This document shows, one piece after another, positions 1-8,123 of a DNA stretch of 64,000 nt (position 1 is the first letter of the stretch; each line of letters begins with the position of its first letter). Position numbers and translations under genes: made by a program. The notes under the pieces are model-generated. The model was not told the DNA's origin. It did no database searches and was given only the letters and a program-made list of their open reading frames with translations. This DNA comes from Thermomicrobiales bacterium (lineage in GTDB: Bacteria; Chloroflexota; Chloroflexia; Thermomicrobiales; UBA6265), in assembly GCA_019637585.1 (NCBI GenBank), contig JAHBVL010000003.1:62001-126000 (forward strand), written 5' to 3'.

Positions 1-783
1 CCCATCGATCGATATCGCCGACGGTGATCGAGGTCGCTCCCCGCTCCCGCACATTTTTGACGCCCTGGCGATTCATATTCCAGCCACCGATACCGATCTG
101 CACCAGGTTCGATGGCGGCGCGTTGGGGATGTTGGTCGCATGAAAGAACGGGGTGCCGTGCATCCGCTCGTCCAGCGTCATCTCACCCATGTCGGGGTGT
201 CTGTCGAAGTGAATGATCCCGATGTTGCCATCGACGTAGGGAGCCAGACCCCGGATGTCGGGATAGCCGATCGAGTGATCCCCACCGAAGATGACCGGGA
301 AGACCTCCCGTTCGTGCAGAAAAGCGACAGCTTTGTCGATCTGATCGAAGCTCTTCTCGATATTGGCCGGAATGATCGAGATGTCACCCGCATCGACCAT
401 GCGCAGCGACTCGTAGAGATCGACGCCCAACTCGAAGCTGTATCCCAGCGAGAGGGAGGTCACCGCCCGGATACCGCTCGGACCGAACCGCGTGCCCGAT
501 CGGTAGGTCGTGCCGGCGTCGAGCGGTGCACCGACAAAGACCACGTCCTGCCCGTCCAGAGCGCGCATATCCTGTTGAACCGGCACCCCGAGAAACGTCT
601 GTGAGCTGGAGAACTTGCCGGCAACGCCGTTGCGGTTGAAGAGCGGGATGGTGCGGTCGGTGATCGACCAGGCCGACTCCAGCCCCCACTCCAGCGCCTG
701 GCGGCGCCGTTCCTCCCGCTCCTTGGTCGGAACACGCGCTTCGGCATGTCCCATGCGAACGCCGCTCAGCGAGTCCCGGTTCA
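1..783 (-). CDS. Ureohydrolase (agmatinase/guanidinobutyrase-like), C-terminus cut by window edge
   Basis: This is a member of the arginase/agmatinase superfamily, which hydrolyses guanidino compounds to urea at a binuclear manganese centre in the cytoplasm. About 260 residues are visible from an ATG at 783 and the frame runs off the left edge. The metal motif GGDHS lies near residues 167-171 and the second motif FDRHPD near 193-198, giving likely ligands H170, D194, H196 and D198. The Arg in FDRHPD replaces the more usual Ala. An N-terminal extension of roughly 75 residues precedes the fold, as in agmatinase-like rather than arginase proteins. It lies 7 nt after the stop of the acyl-CoA synthetase, so the two are probably co-transcribed. 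The substrate cannot be told from sequence alone. Confidence 0.85.
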
Positions 784-790
784 TGGTTCC

Positions 791-2746
791 CTATCCTTTC
801 GCGACGGACCGAGCCGCGACCACTTCATCCACGGCCTTGGGATTCTCCAGGGCAGTGGTGTCGCCGGCTGGCAACCCCAGATAGGCCGCCCGGATCACCC
901 GTCGCATCACTTTGGCATTCCGCGTTTTCGGCAGGTCGTTCACCAGGTGAACCTGCTTGGGACGGAGCGCCGAACCGAGCTCCTTGCCGATGCTCCGCCG
1001 GATTTCTTCATTCAGCGAATCGGTCCGTTCGACGCCCTGCCGCAGCACAGCGAACACCACGATGTTTTCGCCCTTGACCTCGTCCGGCACACCGATCGCC
1101 GCCGCTTCCTGCACCGCCGGGTGCACAACGGCCGCCGATTCCACCTCGGCGGGCCCGACCCGCTTGCCGGCCACTTTCAACGTGTCGTCCGAACGGCCAC
1201 GGATGTACCAGCAACCATCTTCGTCGACTTCGGCCCAGTCGCCATGCACCCAGATGCCCGGAAAACGCGACCAGTAGGTCTCCTCGTACCGCTCCCGATC
1301 GTTCCAAAACCCTTGCGTGATCCCCACCCAGGGCTGGCGGATCACCAGCTCGCCCACCGACCCACGGACCGGGTTGCCGTTTTCATCGAGCACATCCGCA
1401 TCCATACCGGGAACAGGTCCGCTGAAACCACACGGTTTGAGCGACGATGTCGGCAGCGCGGTGACAATGCCGCCACTCGTTTCCGTTCCACCCGAATAGT
1501 TGATCAGCGGACATCGTCCACCGCCAACGACATCGACGAACCACTGCCAGGGACCCGGATTCCACGGTTCGCCCGACGAACCGAGTACCCGGACCCGCTC
1601 CAGATTGCTCTCGTTCACCCACTGATCGCCCTGGGTCATGAGCACCCGCACCGCGGTCGGCGCGACACCGAGCAGCGTGGCGCCGCTCCATTCGGCGATC
1701 TGCCACAACCGGCCGGGATTCGGGTAGTCCGGCGTACCATCGAACAGGACGATCGACGCCCCAAGCAGCAACCCTCCGCAAACCAGCCATGGCCCCATCA
1801 TCCAGCCGAGATCGGTGACCCAGAAGACGGTATCGTCGGGCCCCACGTCGAAACAGAGCGCCATGTCGTGCGCCGCTTTGACGGGAAACCCGGACTGGAC
1901 GTGAAGCGCCCCTTTGGGCCGCCCTGTCGTACCAGAGGTGTAGATGATCATATACGGGTCGTTGGCCGCGGTGTCGACTGGTTCCGCGATCGCTTCCGAC
2001 GACGCCAGCAGGTCGTGCAGCCAGTGATCCCGGCCCTCGTTCCACGCAACCGCGTTGCTGGCCCGCTGGACCACGAGACAGTGCTCGACGGTGGGGGACC
2101 GCTCGATCGCGGCGTCGGCCACCGACTTGAGATCGATCAGACCACCTCGCCGGTAAAACCCATCGTGCGTCACGAGCACTTTCGCCCCGGCGTCCTGCAA
2201 CCGCGACGCCACCGCTTCCGGACCAAATCCGGAAAACATCGGCACGAAAATAGCGCCGAGCGCGCCAAGCGCCAGCACTACCGCCACCGTTTCCGGGGTC
2301 ATCGACATCAGGATGCCGACCCGGTCCCCATGTCCGACGCCGAGCGTTCTGAGCGCTCCGGCAACGCGATAGGTCTCCTGCTGAAGCTCGCTGAAGGTTA
2401 CTTCCCGGCGCGTGCCGTCATCCGACTCGGCATAGACAGCCACCCGGTCGCCATGCCCAGCCTCGATCCAGCGATCGAGCGCGGCCCGCACGTAGTTGAA
2501 ATGCCCGCCAACGAACCACTCCGGCCAGGCGGGTCCCGCCGAGAGATCGACCGGCTGGCGGTATGGCGTTGTGAATTCCAGACCGAGAAACTGGACCACC
2601 GCGTCCCAGTAGCGCCCGATATCCTCGACCGCCCACGCTTGCAGCGCCTCCACCGAATCGAGTCCCTGCGATCTGGCGAATGCCAGCACCCGGCTTTGAT
2701 CGACCGCTGCCGGATCGGGTGACCATGTGAACCTGCTCGTTGTCAT
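791..2746 (-). CDS. AMP-forming acyl-CoA synthetase (acetyl/acetoacetyl-CoA synthetase-like)
   Basis: This is an ANL-superfamily adenylating enzyme that activates a carboxylic acid to acyl-AMP and then acyl-CoA in the cytoplasm. The P-loop signature YTSGTTGRPKG, the A8-type region GRSDDTLKVAGKR and the preceding VHGDW segment are all present. From ATG 2746 the protein is 651 residues, typical for acetyl- or acetoacetyl-CoA synthetases. A GTG at 2797 would add 17 residues, but the GGAGCG upstream of 2746 makes the shorter form more likely. A catalytic lysine near the C-terminus (KTRNAKVMRR) is present. It is the first gene of a pair with the downstream ureohydrolase. The acyl substrate is inferred only to be short-chain. 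Confidence 0.88.
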   Translation of the reverse strand: MTTSRFTWSPDPAAVDQSRVLAFARSQGLDSVEALQAWAVEDIGRYWDAVVQFLGLEFTTPYRQPVDLSAGPAWPEWFVGGHFNYVRAALDRWIEAGHGDRVAVYAESDDGTRREVTFSELQQETYRVAGALRTLGVGHGDRVGILMSMTPETVAVVLALGALGAIFVPMFSGFGPEAVASRLQDAGAKVLVTHDGFYRRGGLIDLKSVADAAIERSPTVEHCLVVQRASNAVAWNEGRDHWLHDLLASSEAIAEPVDTAANDPYMIIYTSGTTGRPKGALHVQSGFPVKAAHDMALCFDVGPDDTVFWVTDLGWMMGPWLVCGGLLLGASIVLFDGTPDYPNPGRLWQIAEWSGATLLGVAPTAVRVLMTQGDQWVNESNLERVRVLGSSGEPWNPGPWQWFVDVVGGGRCPLINYSGGTETSGGIVTALPTSSLKPCGFSGPVPGMDADVLDENGNPVRGSVGELVIRQPWVGITQGFWNDRERYEETYWSRFPGIWVHGDWAEVDEDGCWYIRGRSDDTLKVAGKRVGPAEVESAAVVHPAVQEAAAIGVPDEVKGENIVVFAVLRQGVERTDSLNEEIRRSIGKELGSALRPKQVHLVNDLPKTRNAKVMRRVIRAAYLGLPAGDTTALENPKAVDEVVAARSVAKG

Positions 2747-2862
2747 ACTGCTAAAACGCTCCACCAGGTCGTGCTGGTCCGGTATGCTGATATCCACGAT
2801 CTACCGGCGCAATGGTGACGCCGGTCCGGAAAGGGGTCAAGCCCTCGGAAGGTGCGCTCGCG

Positions 2863-3729
2863 ATGTCCAAGTGGCGGTTCTGGTCGAAAGAAGGGCAAAT
2901 CGAAGAACGAGAACCGAACCGGGAACCGTCGCCGGCGGTGGCCACGAAGGCGCGCGGTTTCACACCGCCACCCCCTCGCACGGCAACCGGTCTGGCTGCC
3001 GAGTTCGATATGAGCGATCCCGACATCGCCCGCAGGGTCACCCGGTTGCAGCGCCTCGAACACCAGGTGGAGGAAGCCGAGCTGGCCGCGCAACGCGACA
3101 ACCCATGGAACGAGCGAGCCGCGCTCATCGATCAGGCGATCAAGGAACTCGACGCCCAACTGCGCGTTCCAGTGGAACGAATCGACCGGAATCCTCCTCC
3201 CCTTCCCGACTTTCCGCTGACCATCGTCGAGCTGGTGCCCGAGTCGCCGTCGCGCGTCGTGATTGCCGCCAACGAGCACCGGTTTCCATTTGCCGAGGAG
3301 ATCGACTGGGCCGAGCGGGGCACGACCGTCGTGAAAGGCGATCTCCTCCTGGAAAGCGATGAGCTTGCCGCGCTTGCCCGTGAGCTGAAACTTGATCTCG
3401 ACGTCACCGAACAACTCCAGGACGCCCTCTTCGCGCTGGCCACAGAGGTTCGCGACGCCGCGCTCGACGGCCGGGCACTCCCCGGTATCGTGAGCTTCGA
3501 CCAGCTCCTCGCGACCTGCCCGGTATGCGGCGATATCCAGCTCTGGAATGGCGTCTGCCTCAGCTGTGTCGATCGCAAAGCTCGGCTGGCTCGTTTCGAA
3601 ACCGAACGTCAGCGGCTCTTCACCGAGCGGGACGCGATCCTCACCGAACGGGCGAACAAGGTCGAGCAACTGCCAGTGCTGCGAAAACGGTATGCGGAAG
3701 CGGTCGCCTCCCTGCGGGAACGAGCCTGA
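2863..3729 (+). CDS. Hypothetical protein with zinc ribbon and coiled coils
   Basis: I do not recognise this 288-residue protein as a named family. The start at 2863 is preceded by GGAAGG, and the first residues are MSKWRFWSK. The N-terminal 60 residues are charged, proline-rich and probably disordered, followed by a helical segment with an LxxLEHQVEEAE heptad look. A middle alpha/beta region contains WAERGTTVVKGD. Near residue 225 a four-cysteine knuckle appears, CPVC then ten residues then CLSC, and a C-terminal charged helix follows. There is no signal peptide or membrane segment, so it is cytoplasmic. It is divergent from the synthetase and its stop codon abuts the stop of the YdeI-like gene with no spacer. 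A regulatory or scaffolding role is only a guess. Confidence 0.75.
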   Translation: MSKWRFWSKEGQIEEREPNREPSPAVATKARGFTPPPPRTATGLAAEFDMSDPDIARRVTRLQRLEHQVEEAELAAQRDNPWNERAALIDQAIKELDAQLRVPVERIDRNPPPLPDFPLTIVELVPESPSRVVIAANEHRFPFAEEIDWAERGTTVVKGDLLLESDELAALARELKLDLDVTEQLQDALFALATEVRDAALDGRALPGIVSFDQLLATCPVCGDIQLWNGVCLSCVDRKARLARFETERQRLFTERDAILTERANKVEQLPVLRKRYAEAVASLRERA

Positions 3730-4077
3730 TCAGGCGGGTTTCAGCTCGTCGGGCAGCAGGGCGATACCGGCATCAGTCATCCGCCCCTCGGCGAGCAGAT
3801 ATCGCACGCGCTCCCGGTTGATGGCCGACCAGTTGCTTCCCGGTTTCCGAGGCACAAACCTGATCGCATAACGCCGTTCGTCGATCCCCTTGGTCTTGAC
3901 ATCGATCCAGCCGTGGCAGATCGCCAGATCGAGCAGCTCGTCGAAGGTCACCGTCTGCTGTTTGGAGCTCTTCTTGAAAATCTCCACCCAGATCTCGGAC
4001 GCGGCCGTTCCGTGCTCGATCAGCCAGGCTTCGAACTCGGCGGCGCTGGCAATTGGTGTGGTTTGCAGTGGTTCCAT
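3730..4077 (-). CDS. YdeI/OmpD-associated family protein
   Basis: This 115-residue protein resembles the YdeI/OmpD-associated family, sometimes annotated as bacteriocin-protection protein; biochemical function is not established. Family hallmarks seen are FEAWLxEHG, EIWVEIFKKSS, CHGWIDVKTKGIDERRY and the RFVPRKPGSNWSAIN block. The ATG at 4077 follows a strong GGGAGGTGATC ribosome-binding site. The open frame continues upstream into the tandem repeat, but that part is repeat-encoded and not gene. It is convergent with the zinc-ribbon gene, whose TGA is immediately followed by this gene's TCA (reverse TGA). The family usually has about 190 residues with a C-terminal extension, so this is a short version. 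Confidence 0.85.
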   Translation of the reverse strand: MEPLQTTPIASAAEFEAWLIEHGTAASEIWVEIFKKSSKQQTVTFDELLDLAICHGWIDVKTKGIDERRYAIRFVPRKPGSNWSAINRERVRYLLAEGRMTDAGIALLPDELKPA

Positions 4078-4102
4078 CACGATCACCTCCCGCCCGTTCA
4101 CC

Positions 4103-4483
4103 GTCATTCCGAGCGAAGCCGAGGAATCTCTCGTTCGCTGCCCGTATCGTCGCGTTTGATGAGCCTCGCTGAACGGAACGAGAGATCTCTCCGCTTCGGT
4201 CGAGATGACCCGTTCGCTCGACTCCACACTGTCATTCCGAGCGAAGCCGAGGAATCTCTCGCTCGCTACCCGTATCGTCGCGTTTGATGAGCCTCGCTGA
4301 ACGGAACGAGAGATCTCTCCGCTTCGGTCGAGATGACCCGTTCGCCCGACTCCACACTGTCATTCCGAGCGAAGCCGAGGAATCTCTCGTTCACCACTCG
4401 TATCGTCGCATTTGAAGAGCCTCGCTGAACGGAACGAGAGATCTCTCCGCTTCGGTCGAGATGACAGGTGCGGTCGAGATGAC
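4103..4483. repeat. Three tandem copies of a 128 bp hairpin-forming repeat
   Basis: Copies start with GTCATTCCGAGCGAAGCC at 4103, 4231 and 4359, an exact 128 bp period. Within each copy the left arm (about 34 bp, ending ATCTCTCGTTC) is an imperfect inverted repeat of the right arm (starting GAACGAGAGATCTCTCC, ending GAGATGAC), with a loop of about 40 bp. A partial extra GGTCGAGATGAC lies at 4471-4483, directly against the M55 peptidase stop. Related, diverged copies lie at 27005-27201 and inside 56624-56763. Confidence 0.9.
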
Positions 4484-4485
4484 AC

Positions 4486-5346
4486 CTACGGCGACAGCGT
4501 GATGCCCGCAACTTCCATCGCGTTCTTGAACAGACGCAGAAACTCGAGCCCATCCGCGGGTTGGTAGGCAACAGTCCGCTCGCCAACCCGGGTGAACTCT
4601 GTCAACTTGGCCACCTGATCGGCCCGTGACTGGTGGTCGTAATCGAGCTCGATCGTGGCGCCCTCCGGCAAAGCAAAGACCCGGGCATCGCCGATCCGCT
4701 CGACCGCCAGGCGGGCGCCATCCCTGATTCGCTGGCGGGCTACCTCTGGATGGAGGTGAATGGCCGCGGTCGTCGACAGACCCTCTTTGACCACCACGCC
4801 AACCACCTGCTCGCCGAGCAGCGCTTTGGTTTGCGCGACCGCTTTTTCGTCGCCGGAGATCATCACCACCGGCACACCAAAGTGCCCCGCCACAATCGCA
4901 TTGATGCCGAATTCGCCGATCGAATCGCCATTCAGCCGAATGTCGTTGAGCGTTCTGGTCCAGGTGTGGGCCAGAGGCGCCAGGGGTGTGCCCGCCCGGG
5001 CGTGATACCCCGTGTACATGAACGCGCCCACACCTGGCAGATCGACGCCCTGTGCCATCGACAATGGCTTCTCGCCACCAGTCACGAACCGGCATCGTGG
5101 ATCGAGTTCCTCGGGAATCAGGTTGCGTGCGCCGTCGTGCGAATCGCAAACGATGACTTCTTCGGCGCCCGCATCCATGGCGCCAGCGACTGCCGCATTC
5201 ACCTCAGCGGTCATCCAGCCGCGCGCCCGGTTGTATTCGCTCTGATTGATCGGTTCCCCCTTGCCCGGATACTCGGGAGGCGTCACATGCATCCATGAAA
5301 CGACTCCGCACGTGCCTTCCATATCGGCTGAGATAACGACCTTCAC
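4486..5346 (-). CDS. M55 family zinc D-aminopeptidase (DppA-like)
   Basis: This is a 286-residue member of peptidase family M55, decameric zinc aminopeptidases that release N-terminal D-amino acids, typified by Bacillus DppA. The N-terminal SADMEG motif gives the first zinc ligands, Asp8 and Glu10. CDSHDGARN near residue 67 and GYHARAGT with His115 match the family's remaining metal and catalytic positions, and Glu145 lies in GEFGIN. Length is close to the 274 residues of DppA. There is no signal peptide, so action is cytoplasmic, consistent with recycling of peptidoglycan-derived or imported D-peptides. The start at 5346 is an ATG shortly after a purine-rich AAGGAGAC. The stop sits at the end of the 128 bp tandem repeat. 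Confidence 0.9.
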   Translation of the reverse strand: MKVVISADMEGTCGVVSWMHVTPPEYPGKGEPINQSEYNRARGWMTAEVNAAVAGAMDAGAEEVIVCDSHDGARNLIPEELDPRCRFVTGGEKPLSMAQGVDLPGVGAFMYTGYHARAGTPLAPLAHTWTRTLNDIRLNGDSIGEFGINAIVAGHFGVPVVMISGDEKAVAQTKALLGEQVVGVVVKEGLSTTAAIHLHPEVARQRIRDGARLAVERIGDARVFALPEGATIELDYDHQSRADQVAKLTEFTRVGERTVAYQPADGLEFLRLFKNAMEVAGITLSP

Positions 5347-5374
5347 TCTTGTCTCCTTCGATTTCAGAGCTTCC

Positions 5375-6955
5375 CTACATCACCGGTTTCACATCGCTGA
5401 ACCGGGCAATGACTTCCTGGGCGGCATTGTGACCGGGAGCGCCCATCACGCACCCACCCGGCCAGGCGCCCGATCCGCAGAGGAAAAGCCCCCCGATTGG
5501 ACCCTCGTAGGACGACGATCCCGGTACCGGGCGCAGGTCGAATGCCTGTTCCGGAACGAGCTCGCCATGAAAGATGTGCCCGCCGGTCAGTCCGAACCGA
5601 GCTTCCAGATCGGGGGGCGCCAGAACCTGCATGCCGATGACAGCGGACGGAACGTTCGGCGCGTACTTGCCGAACTCGGCGACGACAGCATCGGCGATCG
5701 CCTGCCGCCGCGACTCCCAGGTGCCCTCAGCGAGCGCATACGGGAAGTACTGGGCAAAGATCGAGATCGTGTGTTTGCCCGGCGGCGCCACCGACGGATC
5801 GACCGCCGATTGCATGTGGATGCTCATGAACGGATGATCCGATGGCCGCCCCTGCCGGGCATCTTCGTAGGCTCGCTGCATGTATTCGAGCGACGGGGCG
5901 ACGAAGAGACCACCGGTGCTCCCCTGGAGTTGCCGTTCCGAATCGTCGCCCAGCGCGGTGAACTTCGGCAGTTCCTCAACAGCCATATTGATCTTCATCA
6001 CCGGACTATCGATCTTGATCTGTTCGATTGCCCTGCGGTAGTCCTCAGGCAGATCACCGGCGTCGACGAGCCGCAGATAAGTCCGCTTCGGATCGGCATT
6101 CGAGAGCACGATACCCGACGTGAACTCCTCGCCACTGGCCAGCGCCACACCCTGAACCCGCCCGTCTCGAACGACGATCCGTTCGACTTCGGCTTCGGTG
6201 CGAATCTCGACACCCCGTTTGCGGGCGATCTTCGCCAGCGTCTGCGTGATCGAGCCCATGGCGCCCCGCACGTAGGTCCAGCGGCCGCGATGACCAGTCG
6301 CCATCCCCATCGAGTGAAAGAGCTTCACGTAGCCCGTTCCCGCATCACGAGGTCCCCGGAATGTGCCGATCAAACCCAGAGCGGCGACGGTCGCCCGCAT
6401 CTGCTCGCTCTCGAAGTAGTACTCCGCGATGTCGGCCGCCGACCCGAGGAAGAACTTCTGAAAGAGCCCCGCTTCATAGGGCGTTCGGAATTCGGCCGCA
6501 ACCTCCGCCCAGGAAGGCGGTCGCCGCAGGATGTACTTGTCCATCACCTGACATGCCCGCTCGAGGTCGGCGTCGTAGTGGTCGTAAGCGTCCGCATCCC
6601 GGGGCGATATCCGCCGGATATCTTGAAGCCACTTCTGATGGTCGTTCCAGTAGGTCAGGGAAGAACCATCGGGGAACGGCGCGAAGAATCGGGGGTTGCG
6701 CTCGACATACTCGATCCCCTCCTCCCGGAGTCGCAGGTCGTTCAGGATCGATTCAGGCATGAGGGAGAGGACGTACGAGCCTGTGGAGAAGGTGAAACCG
6801 GGTATGTATTCCTCGGAGAACGCCGCTCCGCCCACCTCGTGATATCGCTCGAGCACGAGGGTCCGTATCCCGGCGTCAGCAAGGTAGCAGGCGGCGACAA
6901 GACCATTGTGACCACCGCCGACAATGATGGCGTCGTACTGCTGGGATGCTCCCAT
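5375..6955 (-). CDS. FAD-dependent oxidoreductase, phytoene desaturase/PYROXD2-like
   Basis: This is a 526-residue flavoprotein of the carotenoid-desaturase/amine-oxidase-like superfamily. A dinucleotide-binding GGGHNG lies at residues 13-18 with the downstream acidic LVLERYHEVGG, and the C-terminal FAD motif includes GAWPGGCVMGAPGHN. The start at 6955 is chosen because CAGGAGGGCAACCG precedes it; a longer frame to 7036 has no ribosome site. The sequence resembles the phytoene-dehydrogenase-related (PYROXD2) branch more than crtI itself, and no carotenoid genes are nearby, so the substrate is unknown. It lies just upstream of the M55 peptidase on the same strand with 28 nt between them and may share its transcript. 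Confidence 0.85.
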   Translation of the reverse strand: MGASQQYDAIIVGGGHNGLVAACYLADAGIRTLVLERYHEVGGAAFSEEYIPGFTFSTGSYVLSLMPESILNDLRLREEGIEYVERNPRFFAPFPDGSSLTYWNDHQKWLQDIRRISPRDADAYDHYDADLERACQVMDKYILRRPPSWAEVAAEFRTPYEAGLFQKFFLGSAADIAEYYFESEQMRATVAALGLIGTFRGPRDAGTGYVKLFHSMGMATGHRGRWTYVRGAMGSITQTLAKIARKRGVEIRTEAEVERIVVRDGRVQGVALASGEEFTSGIVLSNADPKRTYLRLVDAGDLPEDYRRAIEQIKIDSPVMKINMAVEELPKFTALGDDSERQLQGSTGGLFVAPSLEYMQRAYEDARQGRPSDHPFMSIHMQSAVDPSVAPPGKHTISIFAQYFPYALAEGTWESRRQAIADAVVAEFGKYAPNVPSAVIGMQVLAPPDLEARFGLTGGHIFHGELVPEQAFDLRPVPGSSSYEGPIGGLFLCGSGAWPGGCVMGAPGHNAAQEVIARFSDVKPVM

Positions 6956-7046
6956 CGGTTGCCCTCCTGAACCAAATGCTGACCGGGTGATCATAGCACC
7001 GCGCTTTCCCTGATTCGCCCAGATGAGGACGGACACGCCCGGTGGG

Positions 7047-7052
7047 TATAAT
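7047..7052 (+). promoter_or_regulatory. Candidate -10 box for trpS
   Basis: A perfect TATAAT lies 60 nt before the trpS start in the space between two divergent genes. The matching -35 at 17 bp (TGAGGA, 7024-7029) is weak, so this rests mainly on the -10 hexamer. Confidence 0.45.
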
Positions 7053-7112
7053 CGAGAGTCGGATCAGCCGCCAAGCGGGCGCGAATGCGCTTCACTGGAG
7101 CGAGTCGCAGGA

Positions 7113-8120
7113 ATGAATCAACCGTCACGCAAGCGGGTCTTTTCGGGCATTCAGCCGTCCGGAGTCAGTCATATCGGCAACTATCTGGGCGCCATCCGCA
7201 ACTGGGTTCTTCAGCAGGAGCAGTACGACAATATCTTCTGCATCGTCAATCTCCATGCCCTGACCTTGCCGACGACCGCTGAAACATTGCATGCCAACAC
7301 GATTACGATGGCCAACACCATCCTGGCGGCTGGCATCGATCCTGAACGGTCGATTCTCTTCGTGCAGGGGGATGTTCCCGAGCATGCCGAGCTCAGCTGG
7401 CTGCTCAGCTCGGTGACGATGTACGGCGAACTGAGGCGCATGACCCAGTTCAAGGACAAATCGGGGTCGGACGAGGAGTCGGTTTCCGCCGCCCTCTTCT
7501 CCTATCCGGTGCTCCAGGTGGCCGACATCATTCTCTATGACACCGATCTGGTGCCGGTTGGCGAGGACCAGAAGCAACACATCGAGCTGGCTCGCGATGT
7601 CGCCCAGCGCTTCAATTCCCGCTACGGGGAGACATTTGTCGTCCCGGCGCCGGACATCAAGAAGGATGGCGCGCGGGTGATGTCGCTCGACGATCCGACG
7701 AAGAAGATGAGCAAGAGCGATCGCAATCCCGCCAGCTTCATCGCGCTGACCGATACCCCCGCCGAGATCACCAAAAAGATCAAGCGGGCGGTCACCGACT
7801 CGGGTTCAGACGTGATCGCGGCTCCGGACAAACCCGCGCTGACCAATCTCCTGGGCATCTACTCCCTCTTCGCCGGAATTTCCGTGGCCGAGATCGAGGA
7901 GCGGTATACCGGCAAGGGATACGGCGCGTTCAAAACCGACCTTGCCGAGGTGGTCGTCGAGGCGTTGACACCCTTCCAGCAGCGATTCGCCGAGCTTCAG
8001 GCCGACCCCGCCATCGCCAGAAATGTCCTCGCCGACGGAGCAGCGCGAGCAGGAGCGCAGGCCGCCGCCAAAATGCAGATCGTTCAGGAACGGATGGGGC
8101 TCTCCCAGCACCGGACCTAG
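7113..8120 (+). CDS. trpS: Tryptophanyl-tRNA synthetase
   Basis: This is a class I aminoacyl-tRNA synthetase that charges tRNA-Trp. Class signatures are SGIQPSGVSHIGN at residues 11-23 (the HIGH-type motif) and KKMSKS near residue 196. The ATG at 7113 follows GGAG and gives 335 residues, the normal bacterial length of about 330. GEDQKQH and the C-terminal AAKMQIVQERMGL are typical of the bacterial enzyme. An MFS transporter begins 3 nt after its stop, implying a shared transcript. No leader peptide or tandem Trp codons are visible upstream, so T-box or attenuation control is not indicated. Confidence 0.96.
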   Translation: MNQPSRKRVFSGIQPSGVSHIGNYLGAIRNWVLQQEQYDNIFCIVNLHALTLPTTAETLHANTITMANTILAAGIDPERSILFVQGDVPEHAELSWLLSSVTMYGELRRMTQFKDKSGSDEESVSAALFSYPVLQVADIILYDTDLVPVGEDQKQHIELARDVAQRFNSRYGETFVVPAPDIKKDGARVMSLDDPTKKMSKSDRNPASFIALTDTPAEITKKIKRAVTDSGSDVIAAPDKPALTNLLGIYSLFAGISVAEIEERYTGKGYGAFKTDLAEVVVEALTPFQQRFAELQADPAIARNVLADGAARAGAQAAAKMQIVQERMGLSQHRT

Positions 8121-8123
8121 CCG

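Noticed and set aside
746-2722. A 658-codon open frame on the plus strand opposite the acyl-CoA synthetase
   Set aside because: It is rich in Arg, His, Pro and Asp, has no recognisable motif and is the antisense shadow of a well-supported gene in GC-rich DNA.
5246-6970. A 574-codon plus-strand open frame
   Set aside because: It lies opposite the FAD oxidoreductase and shows the same Arg/His-rich shadow composition.
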